Below are positions 1 to 6,987 of a stretch of DNA of 64,000 nt, piece after piece. The notes below the pieces were generated by a model. That model was not told the DNA's origin. It worked only from the letters and a program-made list of their open reading frames with translations, and ran no database searches. Position 1 is the stretch's first letter. Every line of letters starts with the position of its first letter. Source of the DNA: an uncultured Acidobacteriota bacterium (lineage in GTDB: Bacteria > Acidobacteriota > Terriglobia > Terriglobales > Acidobacteriaceae). Location: assembly GCA_903832055.1 (NCBI GenBank), contig CAILAC010000010.1, positions 558,001 through 622,000 on the forward strand, given 5' to 3'. The position numbers were made by a program, and so were the translations under genes.

Positions 1-1
1 G

Positions 2-436
2 ATGGGCGCAACCGTCCTCGACCCCAACGGCAAGGAAGTCACCCCCATCATGGGCAGCTACGGCATCGGCATCGAACGCATCCTCACCGCCGCCATTGAG
101 CAGTCCCACGACGCCAACGGTTTCTGGCTCCCCGCCTCGATCGCACCATTCCAGGTCGTCGTGACTGTGACCAATGTGACCGACACGCTTCTAAGAGAAA
201 CGGGCGAGAAACTGGCCGCCGATCTCGAAGCCGCCGGTATTGACGTGCTGCTTGACGACCGCGACGAGCGTGCCGGAGTCAAATTCAAAGACGCTGATCT
301 GGTCGGCATCCCCTACCGCATCAACGTAGGAAAAAAAGTAGCAGAAGGCAAAGTCGAGCTGGTCAACCGCGCGATGCCCGGTGCTGAAGACCTGGCACTA
401 GCCGACGTTGTCCAACGCTTGAAGGCTCTGGTTTAG
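2..436 (+). CDS. proS: Prolyl-tRNA synthetase, C-terminal part (5' end outside window)
   Basis: Last 144 residues of a class II prolyl-tRNA synthetase, which charges tRNA-Pro in the cytoplasm. Seen: the class II motif 3 region ([10 protein letters not shown], residues about 18-27 of the fragment) followed by the anticodon-binding alpha/beta domain ([39 protein letters not shown]). The gene begins before the window, so the ATG at base 2 is internal. The stop is 11 bases before the penicillin-binding protein gene, suggesting co-transcription. Confidence 0.93.
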   Translation: MGATVLDPNGKEVTPIMGSYGIGIERILTAAIEQSHDANGFWLPASIAPFQVVVTVTNVTDTLLRETGEKLAADLEAAGIDVLLDDRDERAGVKFKDADLVGIPYRINVGKKVAEGKVELVNRAMPGAEDLALADVVQRLKALV

Positions 437-447
437 AGGAATAGAAA

Positions 448-2847
448 ATGGCATTGCGCGTACGACTGACGAAACCAAAGACGAGGCGGGGCTGGGGCTC
501 CCTCCTGCTCCGAACCGCCCTCGGCCTCGTCGCGCTCGTCGCCCTGCTCGTCTTCGCCGTTGGCGGCTTCTACTACTACCGCTACCAGACCATCGTCGAT
601 GAACGTCTCAAGCAGCCCCTCTTCGCCACCACCGCCAAAATCTACGCCGCCCCTCGCGAAGTCCGCCCCGGACAGAAGCTCACCCTCACCGCCATCACCA
701 ATGAGCTCCGCTCAGCCGGCTACTCCGCCGACGGAGCCTCCCAGCTCTCGCCGCTTGGCACCTTCTCCCGCAACGGAGACAGTGTCACCGTTCGCCCCGG
801 CCCACAGAGCTTTCACTCCCAGGACGGCGCAACCATCCACTTCGCCAACGGCGTTGTCGACGCCATGCAGGACGACCACGGCCAATCGCTCTCCAGCTAC
901 GAGCTCGAACCACTCCTCATCACCGGCCTCAGTGAAGACACCAACCGCACCAAACGCCGCCTCGTCACCTACGACGAAATTCCGCCCAACCTCGTTCAGG
1001 CCGTCCTCGCCATCGAAGATCGCCGCTTCTTTGAGCACAACGGCATCAATTTCTGGCGCCTCATGGTCGCCGCCGGGCGCGACGTCCGCAGCGGGCAAAA
1101 GCAGCAGGGCGGCTCTACCCTGACCATGCAGCTGGCTCGCGGATTCTTCCTCTCGCCCGAAAAAAAGCTCAAGCGCAAGCTCATCGAAATCGTCATCACC
1201 TTCCAGCTCGAACACCGCTTCAGCAAGCAGCAGATCTTCGAGATGTACGCCAACCAGATCAACCTCGGCCAACAGGGCAGCTTTGCCATCAACGGCTTTG
1301 GCGAGGCTTCGCAGGCCTACTTTGGCAAGGATGTAAAACAGCTCTCGCTGACTCAGTGCGCACTGCTCGCCGGCATCATCCAGCGCCCGAACTACTTCAA
1401 TCCCTTCCGCCACCCTGAACGCGTTCTCGAGCGCCGCAACCTCGTCCTCGATTCCATGGTCGAAACTGGCTCCATCACCAAAGAGCAGGCCGAGCGCGCC
1501 AAAGGCGAACCCCTCCACCTCTCCGCCCAGAGTGTCGACGCCAGCGACGCGCCCTACTTCGTTGACCTCGTCCGCGAGCAGCTCATCCAAAAGCTCGGCG
1601 AACGCGACTTCAACCGCGAAGGCCTGCACATCTACACTTCGCTCGACCCCGACCTGCAACAAGCCGCCACCGCTGCCGTCGATTCCACCGTCCACGTCAT
1701 CGACGCCGAGGTTGACCGCCTCCATGCAAGGCACAAGACAGGCCAGCCCGGCGCACCAACCACCTATCCGCAGGTCGCGCTCGTCGCTCTCAACCCCCAC
1801 ACTGGGCAGGTATTGGCCCTCGTCGGCGGGCGCAGTTACGGAGCCAGCCAGCTCAACCACGCCGTGGCCCGGCGGCCCACCGGCTCCATCTTCAAGCCCT
1901 TTGTCTACGCTTCCGCCTTCAATACCTCGCTCGCTGGAACCATGCTGCCCGGCAAGGAGAGCCTCTTTTCGCCCATCACCCTGCTCTCGGACGAACAAAC
2001 CACCTACGACGTCGGTGGCCAGGAATATACGCCCAAGAACTTCGAAGGCGAATACCACGGCGAAGTGACGGCCCGCTTCGCCCTCATGCGCAGCCTCAAC
2101 AACGCCACCATCGGCCTCGCCTCCCTCGTTGGCTTTGACCAGGTTGCCTCCCTCGCCCGCGACGCCGGCGTCAAATCCGCACGTGGCACCCCAGCCGTCG
2201 CCATTGGAGCCTACGACGCCACCCCCCTCGACATGGCCGGGGCCTACACCATCTTTGCCAACGGCGGTCTGCACCTTGACCCCTGGATGCTCGCCAGCGT
2301 TCGCACCCCCTCCGGCGACGTCATCACCGACTACTCGCCCACCAGCAAGCAGATCCTCGACCCCCGCGTGGCCTACCTCACCACCAGCCTCATGCAAAAC
2401 GTGCTCATGGGTCAGGGCACCGGCGCAGGAGTCCGCAACCTGGGCTTCCACGCCCCTGCCGCCGGCAAAACCGGCACCAGCCACGACGCATGGTTCGCCG
2501 GATACACCTCCAACCTGCTCTGTATCGTCTGGGTCGGCAACGACGACTACACCGACATCAAAATCGAGGGCGCACACGCCGCCGCACCCATCTGGGCTGA
2601 ATTCATGAAGCGCGCTGTCGAACTGCCCCAGTACTCCGACACCCACGAGTTCAACGCACCCGAAGGCATCCAAATCATTTCCATCGACAAGGCCACCAAC
2701 CTCCCCGCCGATGGCTCCTGCTCAGCCGACACCTACACCGCCGCCTTCCTCGACGGCACCGTCCCCCAGGAAACCTGCTCCCACCCCAACGGCGACAAGC
2801 GCAACTTCCTGCAAAACATCTTCGGCCTCGGCGACAAAAAGCCCTGA
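448..2847 (+). CDS. mrcB: Class A penicillin-binding protein 1B-like (transglycosylase/transpeptidase)
   Basis: Bifunctional peptidoglycan synthase of 799 residues, anchored in the inner membrane. One membrane segment lies at about residues 20-45. A UB2H-like domain follows (about 60-150; TAKIYAAPREVRPGQ), which is typical of PBP1B rather than PBP1A. The GT51 glycosyltransferase shows the catalytic Glu in IEDRRFFEHNG (E190) and QGGSTLTMQLAR. The transpeptidase has the nucleophile Ser480 in GSIFKPF and KTGT at 674-677. Length and domain order are normal for the family. The start is ATG with an upstream AGAGGA. It follows proS closely. An antisense open frame of more than 600 codons runs opposite it and is a GC-rich shadow. 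Confidence 0.95.
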   Translation: MALRVRLTKPKTRRGWGSLLLRTALGLVALVALLVFAVGGFYYYRYQTIVDERLKQPLFATTAKIYAAPREVRPGQKLTLTAITNELRSAGYSADGASQLSPLGTFSRNGDSVTVRPGPQSFHSQDGATIHFANGVVDAMQDDHGQSLSSYELEPLLITGLSEDTNRTKRRLVTYDEIPPNLVQAVLAIEDRRFFEHNGINFWRLMVAAGRDVRSGQKQQGGSTLTMQLARGFFLSPEKKLKRKLIEIVITFQLEHRFSKQQIFEMYANQINLGQQGSFAINGFGEASQAYFGKDVKQLSLTQCALLAGIIQRPNYFNPFRHPERVLERRNLVLDSMVETGSITKEQAERAKGEPLHLSAQSVDASDAPYFVDLVREQLIQKLGERDFNREGLHIYTSLDPDLQQAATAAVDSTVHVIDAEVDRLHARHKTGQPGAPTTYPQVALVALNPHTGQVLALVGGRSYGASQLNHAVARRPTGSIFKPFVYASAFNTSLAGTMLPGKESLFSPITLLSDEQTTYDVGGQEYTPKNFEGEYHGEVTARFALMRSLNNATIGLASLVGFDQVASLARDAGVKSARGTPAVAIGAYDATPLDMAGAYTIFANGGLHLDPWMLASVRTPSGDVITDYSPTSKQILDPRVAYLTTSLMQNVLMGQGTGAGVRNLGFHAPAAGKTGTSHDAWFAGYTSNLLCIVWVGNDDYTDIKIEGAHAAAPIWAEFMKRAVELPQYSDTHEFNAPEGIQIISIDKATNLPADGSCSADTYTAAFLDGTVPQETCSHPNGDKRNFLQNIFGLGDKKP

Positions 2848-2876
2848 CCCCCGTACCCGTACCCTGAACCCTGACC
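2848..2876 (-). repeat. Short G-tract array (quadruplex-type) between mrcB and the GlcG/HbpS gene
   Basis: On the minus strand this gap reads as four runs of three or more G separated by 3-4 bases. It directly follows the mrcB stop and fits the usual G-quadruplex pattern. A similar array lies at 3853-3890. Formation of a quadruplex is inference. Confidence 0.4.
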
Positions 2877-2890
2877 TCTGGAGCTCCCCC

Positions 2891-3286
2891 ATGATCACCC
2901 TCAAAGACGCAAAACGCATCATCGAAGCCGCCGAAGCCAAAGCCGCTGAAATCGGCCAGCCCATGAACATCGCCGTCGCCGACGCCGGCGGCAACCTCAT
3001 CGCCCACGTCCGCATGGACGGCGCATGGATCGGCTCCATCGACATCTCCATCAAAAAGGCCTACACCTCCCGCGCCTTTGACATCGCCACCAAAGACCTC
3101 GCGACCCATTCGCAGAGCGGCAACCAGTTCTTCGGCATCCACGCGAGCAACGACGGCAAAATCATGATCTTCGCCGGCGGCATTCCCCTCAAGCAGGATG
3201 GAGCAGTTGTAGGCGCAATCGGCGTAAGCGGCGGCTCCGGCGACCAGGACCACGCAGTAGCCGAGGCAGGCGCAGCTGCGCTGTAG
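2891..3286 (+). CDS. GlcG/HbpS family small protein (heme-degrading-like fold)
   Basis: 131-residue protein of the GlcG/HbpS family (formerly DUF336). Seen: the N-terminal helix ITLKDAKRIIEAAEAKA, the core AVADAGGNLIAHVRMDGA and the Gly-rich C-terminal IGVSGGSGDQDHAVAEAG, all characteristic. Family members include the heme-binding HbpS of Streptomyces and glycolate-operon GlcG; the function of most is unknown. No signal peptide is visible. I chose the ATG at 2891 because the family N-terminus begins there; an upstream in-frame start would add about 60 low-complexity residues read from mrcB out of frame. No neighbour points to a specific substrate. Confidence 0.85.
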   Translation: MITLKDAKRIIEAAEAKAAEIGQPMNIAVADAGGNLIAHVRMDGAWIGSIDISIKKAYTSRAFDIATKDLATHSQSGNQFFGIHASNDGKIMIFAGGIPLKQDGAVVGAIGVSGGSGDQDHAVAEAGAAAL

Positions 3287-3383
3287 TTTGAAGAGTTCCC
3301 AGGTCTGAAAATCCAGATCTGGGCACCCGGCAGCTAAAGCATTCATGGTAAACACGTTCCTCTCCGTGCTATGCTTCCCTCCT

Positions 3384-3806
3384 ATGGAAAACCAAGCCAT
3401 CTTAGCAACGGCGCAAGCCTTCTTTGACGCCTGTGAAACAGGCCAGGGTTGGACCGTCTGCCAAGCCTACTGCACCCCTGATGCCACATTTTCCGCGCAG
3501 TCTGAACCTCTGCTTGATATCACAACGCTCGCCGGATACACCGATTGGATGAAGGGGAGTTCGGCCGTTTTTTCTGAGGCCAGCTACGACGTCAAGGCCT
3601 TTGCCTTGGACGCCGCCCGGCAAACTGTCGTCGCCTACGCCGTCTACCGCGCCACCCACACCGGCGAGGGAGGCCCCGTGCCGCCGACCGGCCTTAGCTT
3701 GAACACAGACTACGTCTACGCCATGCAGTTTTCCGGCGACAAAATTACCCACATGACCAAAATCTGGAACGCCGGCCTCGCCCTCAAATCCATCGGCTGG
3801 GCGTAA
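3384..3806 (+). CDS. NTF2/SnoaL-like protein
   Basis: 140-residue protein with an NTF2-like cone fold by sequence pattern: an N-terminal helix (AILATAQAFFDACETGQGW), YCTPDATF, a helix ending in YTDWMKG, then beta strands including VVAYAVYRATHTGEG and ITHMTKIWNAG. Such proteins are small cyclases, isomerases or binding domains; no catalytic set can be assigned. Start taken at ATG 3384; an ATG at 3345 would add 13 residues. It converges on the tetR gene, with a hairpin at 3827-3848 between them. Confidence 0.75.
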   Translation: MENQAILATAQAFFDACETGQGWTVCQAYCTPDATFSAQSEPLLDITTLAGYTDWMKGSSAVFSEASYDVKAFALDAARQTVVAYAVYRATHTGEGGPVPPTGLSLNTDYVYAMQFSGDKITHMTKIWNAGLALKSIGWA

Positions 3807-3826
3807 ACCAGTGTGCCGCGTGCCCT

Positions 3827-3848
3827 CGGGTCTCGCCTCCGGGACCCG
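3827..3848. terminator. Hairpin between convergent genes, possible bidirectional terminator
   Basis: CGGGTC (3827-3832) pairs with GACCCG (3843-3848) around a 10-base loop, in the gap between the NTF2-like gene and tetR. No T-tract follows on either strand, so intrinsic termination is uncertain. Confidence 0.35.
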
Positions 3849-3852
3849 ACTT

Positions 3853-3890
3853 CCTAATCCCTACTCCCTGTTCCCTACTCCCAATTCCCT
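3853..3890 (-). repeat. 7-base-period G-tract array overlapping the tetR 3' end
   Basis: The minus strand carries five GGG runs, each separated by four bases, a perfect 7-base period. The array includes the tetR stop codon and encodes its last residues (GNWE). It fits the G-quadruplex pattern and resembles the array at 2848-2876. Confidence 0.6.
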
Positions 3891-4471
3891 GCCTTCACCA
3901 TCGACCTAACCCCCGCCAGCGCAATCCGCTCCTGCTCTGCCCGCGTCTCCTGCAACAGCCCGCTCTGCCCCAGCACTGCCAGGCCATGCAGCATGGCCCA
4001 GACGCACAGCGCCGTCTCTGCGCTCGCCTGCCAGCCCAACTTGCCCACGCGCGCCACACTCTCCAGCACCACCGCAAATGACCGGTCCGCCACCGGCTTT
4101 AGCCGCGCGCAGTAGGGCTGCTCCGCCATCTCACCGGAAAACATCACCGCATAAATCGCCGCATTTTCCCAGGCAAACCGCAGATATGCCAGCGCCTCCG
4201 CCTCCAGTTCCACCCCCTTATCGCCATCCCGGGCAGCGATCAACCGCTTCATCAGCTCCTCAAATCCACCCAGGGCAATCTCTTCAAGCAACTCCCCGCG
4301 ATCTTTGAAGTGGTGATAAGGCGCCGCCGTCGTCACCCCAATCTTCCGCGAAATGGCACGCAACGACAGGTTCGCGATCCCCGCCTCGGCAATCAACTCC
4401 AGCGCCCCCTCCACAATCGCCCGCCGCAAGTCTCCGTGGTGGTATCTCGCTGCCTCTGAAGTTTTTTTCAT
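3875..4471 (-). CDS. TetR/AcrR family transcriptional regulator
   Basis: 198-residue repressor-type regulator. The N-terminal helix-turn-helix (about residues 8-60) shows HHGDLRRAIVEGALELI, LSLRAISRKIGV and APYHHFKDRGELLEEI. The C-terminal part resembles the WHG ligand-binding type (about 90-180). It is divergent from the flavoprotein gene at 4587. Between them are two 15-bp pseudo-palindromes with a 22-bp repeat distance, overlapping a promoter, so it probably represses that gene and perhaps itself. Start chosen at ATG 4471; ATGs at 4489 and 4522 are in frame, but 4522 lies inside the operator region. Its last codons come from a G-tract repeat. Confidence 0.88.
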   Translation of the reverse strand: MKKTSEAARYHHGDLRRAIVEGALELIAEAGIANLSLRAISRKIGVTTAAPYHHFKDRGELLEEIALGGFEELMKRLIAARDGDKGVELEAEALAYLRFAWENAAIYAVMFSGEMAEQPYCARLKPVADRSFAVVLESVARVGKLGWQASAETALCVWAMLHGLAVLGQSGLLQETRAEQERIALAGVRSMVKAGNWE

Positions 4472-4488
4472 TTTCTCTAATTTCCTCA

Positions 4489-4517
4489 TTGACACGTTAT
4501 CTAAACATCGCTTAGAT
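4489..4517 (+). promoter_or_regulatory. Sigma-70-type promoter for the Acg-like oxidoreductase
   Basis: TTGACA (4489-4494), 17-base spacer, TTAGAT (4512-4517). The -35 is a perfect consensus and the -10 matches 4 of 6. The first operator (4501-4515) lies over the spacer and -10, and the second (4523-4537) covers the expected transcription start. Binding would therefore block transcription. Confidence 0.6.
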
Positions 4518-4537
4518 TGCAACTAAGCAATGCTTAG
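4501..4537. promoter_or_regulatory. Tandem TetR operators
   Basis: Two related pseudo-palindromes: CTAAACATCGCTTAG (4501-4515) and CTAAGCAATGCTTAG (4523-4537), consensus CTAARCNNNGCTTAG, starts 22 bp apart (about two helical turns). They lie between tetR and the divergent oxidoreductase gene. Spacing suggests two dimers on the same DNA face. Confidence 0.7.
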
Positions 4538-4586
4538 ATTGAGTCGGGGCGACCTCAATCAATCAAGCAGCCAAAGGAGAATCCCC

Positions 4587-5825
4587 ATGGATCGCAGAGC
4601 CTTCCTGCGCGGCGTCAGCACCCTCACCATCGTCTCAACCAGCAGCAGCGGCTGGCTCGCTTACGACTATGACCTAGTCAATCCCAATGACGGGCCCGCC
4701 TATCAGCCCTGGAAAGACTGGCAGGACCACACCGCCAACAGCCCCGCCGACGCCCCACTCGCCGGCCCGCTCACGCTTGTCCGCGCCGCCATCCTTGCCG
4801 CCAGCCCCCATAACACCCAACCCTGGCGCTTCAAAGTCTCCGAGTCCTCCATCGAACTCATCCTCGACCGTAGCCGCTTCGTCGGCGACCTCGACCCCTA
4901 CCTGCGCGAAGAAGCGATCGGCATGGGCTGCGCTCTTGAAAATCTCCTCCTCGCCGCCCCCGCCAACGGCTATACCGCCACCGTTACCCTCTTCCCTGCC
5001 CAGCTCACTCAAAACACCCCCGAAGCCGCTTCCAAATTCGAGACCGTCGCTCGCGTCCATCTCACCCCCGTTCTCACTCCCGCTCTCACTCCCGCTCCTC
5101 GCCAGGCCTCTGACCTCTACCGCGCCATCCCTAACCGGCACACCAACCGCCACCCCTACGATCCCCAGCAACCCTTGCCGCAAGCCTTCCTCGATGAACT
5201 CGCCCACCTGCCCCACCCCGACGAAGACGCCCGCATTTTCCTCTTCACGGACCCAACCCAGCGTCGAAAAATCGTCGATATCAGCGCCCTCGCCAACCAG
5301 ACTCTCTACTCCGATCCGCGCATCGAATCCGCAAGCCAAAGCTGGCTCCGCCTCTCTCGCCGTGATGTGCGCCTCCACCAGGACGGCATCGACATCGACG
5401 CCTTTGGCCTCTCCCCCGCCATGACCACCCTCGCTAATCTCCTCCCCACCTCCACCCTCCGGAACATGGTCGACAAGGGCCAAAAAGAGGGTTACGCCGA
5501 ACGCATGTTCGCCGCCCCCCTCATCGGCATTCTGGGCGTCCGCAACCGCTACGACCGCGCCCAATGCCTCCTTGCCGGGCGGCTCTGGCAGCGCGCCCAC
5601 CTCCTCGCCACCGCCCGCGGCCACGCTGCCCGACCGTGCAGCGAAGCCATCGAACTTATCGACTACGAGCGTCTGCAAAACCGTCCACCCGTCACCCTCG
5701 ACCAACTCGGCCACATCACCGGCGCGCCCGACTGGCAACCCATCTTCCTCTTTCTCATGGGCCACGCATCCCACACTGCCGGGCCTGGTCCGCGCCGCGG
5801 AGTTCGCGCAGTTCTCGACGCGTGA
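4587..5825 (+). CDS. Acg-like FMN-binding nitroreductase-family protein with Tat-like N-terminus
   Basis: 412-residue protein of the nitroreductase-like Acg family (type member mycobacterial Rv2032). The N-terminus has an RR motif followed by a hydrophobic stretch (MDRRAFLRGVSTLTIV), resembling a Tat signal. FMN-family hallmarks: RAAILAASPHNTQPWRF (about residues 67-83), a second half with RAIPNRHTNRHPYD, and a C-terminal PRRGVRAVL like the SPRRPLEDV end of relatives. Acg proteins lack clear nitroreductase activity, so the substrate is unknown. A small LTPxLTP repeat occurs near 5065-5100. ATG 4587 has AAGGAGA upstream; the in-frame ATG at 4530 is inside the operator. Probably controlled by the divergent TetR. 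Confidence 0.82.
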   Translation: MDRRAFLRGVSTLTIVSTSSSGWLAYDYDLVNPNDGPAYQPWKDWQDHTANSPADAPLAGPLTLVRAAILAASPHNTQPWRFKVSESSIELILDRSRFVGDLDPYLREEAIGMGCALENLLLAAPANGYTATVTLFPAQLTQNTPEAASKFETVARVHLTPVLTPALTPAPRQASDLYRAIPNRHTNRHPYDPQQPLPQAFLDELAHLPHPDEDARIFLFTDPTQRRKIVDISALANQTLYSDPRIESASQSWLRLSRRDVRLHQDGIDIDAFGLSPAMTTLANLLPTSTLRNMVDKGQKEGYAERMFAAPLIGILGVRNRYDRAQCLLAGRLWQRAHLLATARGHAARPCSEAIELIDYERLQNRPPVTLDQLGHITGAPDWQPIFLFLMGHASHTAGPGPRRGVRAVLDA

Positions 5826-5892
5826 TTCGCTCACTCCACTTTGGCAGCCGCAACGATCGAGCACTGGTCGAAGGGTTGGAACTCTGGCACAG

Positions 5893-6729
5893 TCACTCCA
5901 ACGGCTGGCAGGCAGGGCACCAGTACGTGCTGCGCGCATTTGGCCCTTGCAGGGCGCGTTGGATCAACGTGCCGCAGCTGCGGCACGGCTCGTTTTTGCG
6001 CCCGTAAACCCACAAGCTCTCCCCCGGATTCGCATTGTTCGTCGTCCGCCGGTGCCGCCCGCTGAACGTAACAATCTGGTCCCCCGAATCCTCCAGCACA
6101 TTCGCCGCCTGCAACCGCCGCGCCGTCGCCACAATGCTCTCAGCCTGCGCAGCCGTCAGCGTCGCCACTTTGGCAAACGGGCTCAGCCCCTCAAGAAAGC
6201 AAATCTCCGACTTGAAGACATTGCCAACGCCCGCAAGCACCGTCTGCCGCAGCAGCGCATGCGCCAGTTCATCGTCAGCACACGCCAGCAGCCGCTTGAC
6301 CGCCGCAGCCGCGTCAAACTCCGCACGGAGAATATCGTTCGCCGCCCTCGGAATCGCCCGCTCCCGCCGCAGCGATTCCGCCATATAGACCCGCGCCACC
6401 GGCACGCGAAAAGCTACAGCAACAAAATCCTCCGTCTCCAGCACAATGCGCGCATTGGCCCTGGGCTGCTGCCAGCGTTCGCCAGGCCGGTAAATATGCC
6501 AGCTACCGCTCATCAGCATGTGCGTAGCCAGGATGTTTTCGCCAGAGAAGTGAATGAGCAGCCACTTTCCCCGCGCCTCAATGTGCTCGACCGCTTGACC
6601 TACGAATGTCCTTTCGTCGTGAGCACGAGCAATCTGCGCATACGCCGTCTGGAACGCGGTAACCCGCTTCCCCGTTAAAGCTCGACCGAGCGCCCTCGCC
6701 GTCCGATAGATTGTGTCGCCTTCAGGCAT
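5893..6729 (-). CDS. nei: Formamidopyrimidine-DNA glycosylase / endonuclease VIII family (Nei-like)
   Basis: 278-residue base-excision repair glycosylase/AP lyase. The mature N-terminus PEGDTIYR supplies the catalytic Pro (residue 2) and Glu (residue 3). The helix-two-turn-helix (ALLRQTVLAGVGNVFKSEI, about 165-185) and the C-terminal zinc finger (CRSCG...WCPAC, about 250-274) are complete. The PEGDT start is like the Nei2-type enzymes of actinobacteria. Start fixed at 6729 because Pro must follow Met; upstream codons are repeat DNA. It lies downstream of lhr on the same strand, separated by 258 bp of simple repeats. In mycobacteria lhr and nei2 are also neighbours, supporting a shared repair role. 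Confidence 0.92.
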   Translation of the reverse strand: MPEGDTIYRTARALGRALTGKRVTAFQTAYAQIARAHDERTFVGQAVEHIEARGKWLLIHFSGENILATHMLMSGSWHIYRPGERWQQPRANARIVLETEDFVAVAFRVPVARVYMAESLRRERAIPRAANDILRAEFDAAAAVKRLLACADDELAHALLRQTVLAGVGNVFKSEICFLEGLSPFAKVATLTAAQAESIVATARRLQAANVLEDSGDQIVTFSGRHRRTTNNANPGESLWVYGRKNEPCRSCGTLIQRALQGPNARSTYWCPACQPLE

Positions 6730-6738
6730 CTTCCCCCG

Positions 6739-6776
6739 AGTATGAGTGTGAAGTGTGAGTGTGAAGTGCAAAGTCA
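6739..6776. repeat. GTGTGAGTGTGAA simple repeat next to the nei start
   Basis: Stretch built of AGTGTGAGTGTGAA-like units, the complement of the array at 6848-6984. Together they form an inverted pair around 6777-6847. The same unit recurs at 13003-13016 and 43812-43890. Confidence 0.7.
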
Positions 6777-6816
6777 AAACGTTTCGATGGAAATCAACTG
6801 TTTCGGTCCAGAATTG

Positions 6817-6846
6817 TCATCCTGAGCACAGCGAAGGACCTGCTTT
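6817..6846. repeat. GTCATCCTGAGC-type intergenic repeat
   Basis: Begins GTCATCCTGAGCACAGCG and continues AAGGACCTGC. It resembles a short dispersed motif of form GTCATtCTGAGCgaaGCGAAG that I recall from intergenic regions of many bacteria. Only one copy is seen here, so family membership is inference. Confidence 0.4.
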
Positions 6847-6847
6847 T

Positions 6848-6984
6848 CACACTCACACTCCACACTTCACACTCACACTCCACACTCACACTCCACACTC
6901 ACACTCCACACTCACACTCCACACTCACACTCCACACTCACACTCCACACTCACACTCCACACTCACACTCCACACTCACACTG
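6848..6984. repeat. 13-bp tandem repeat array between lhr and nei
   Basis: Nine uninterrupted 13-bp units CACACTCACACTC occupy 6868-6984 (the last base of the final unit differs), preceded by a related unit at 6848. The array ends three bases before the lhr stop codon. It would be prone to slipped-strand copy-number change. Confidence 0.9.
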
Positions 6985-6987
6985 CCT

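Noticed and set aside
712-2673. 653-codon open frame antisense to mrcB
   Set aside because: Lies fully opposite a gene with complete PBP motifs; composition is Val/Gly/Asp-rich as expected from a shadow frame in GC-rich DNA.
5572-6678. 368-codon plus-strand frame across the nei gene
   Set aside because: Opposite an intact glycosylase with zinc finger and catalytic N-terminus; Arg/Pro-rich shadow without any recognisable domain.
6848-6984. Possible CRISPR array
   Set aside because: Units are 13 bp, contiguous and without spacers; it is a simple tandem repeat and no cas genes are present.
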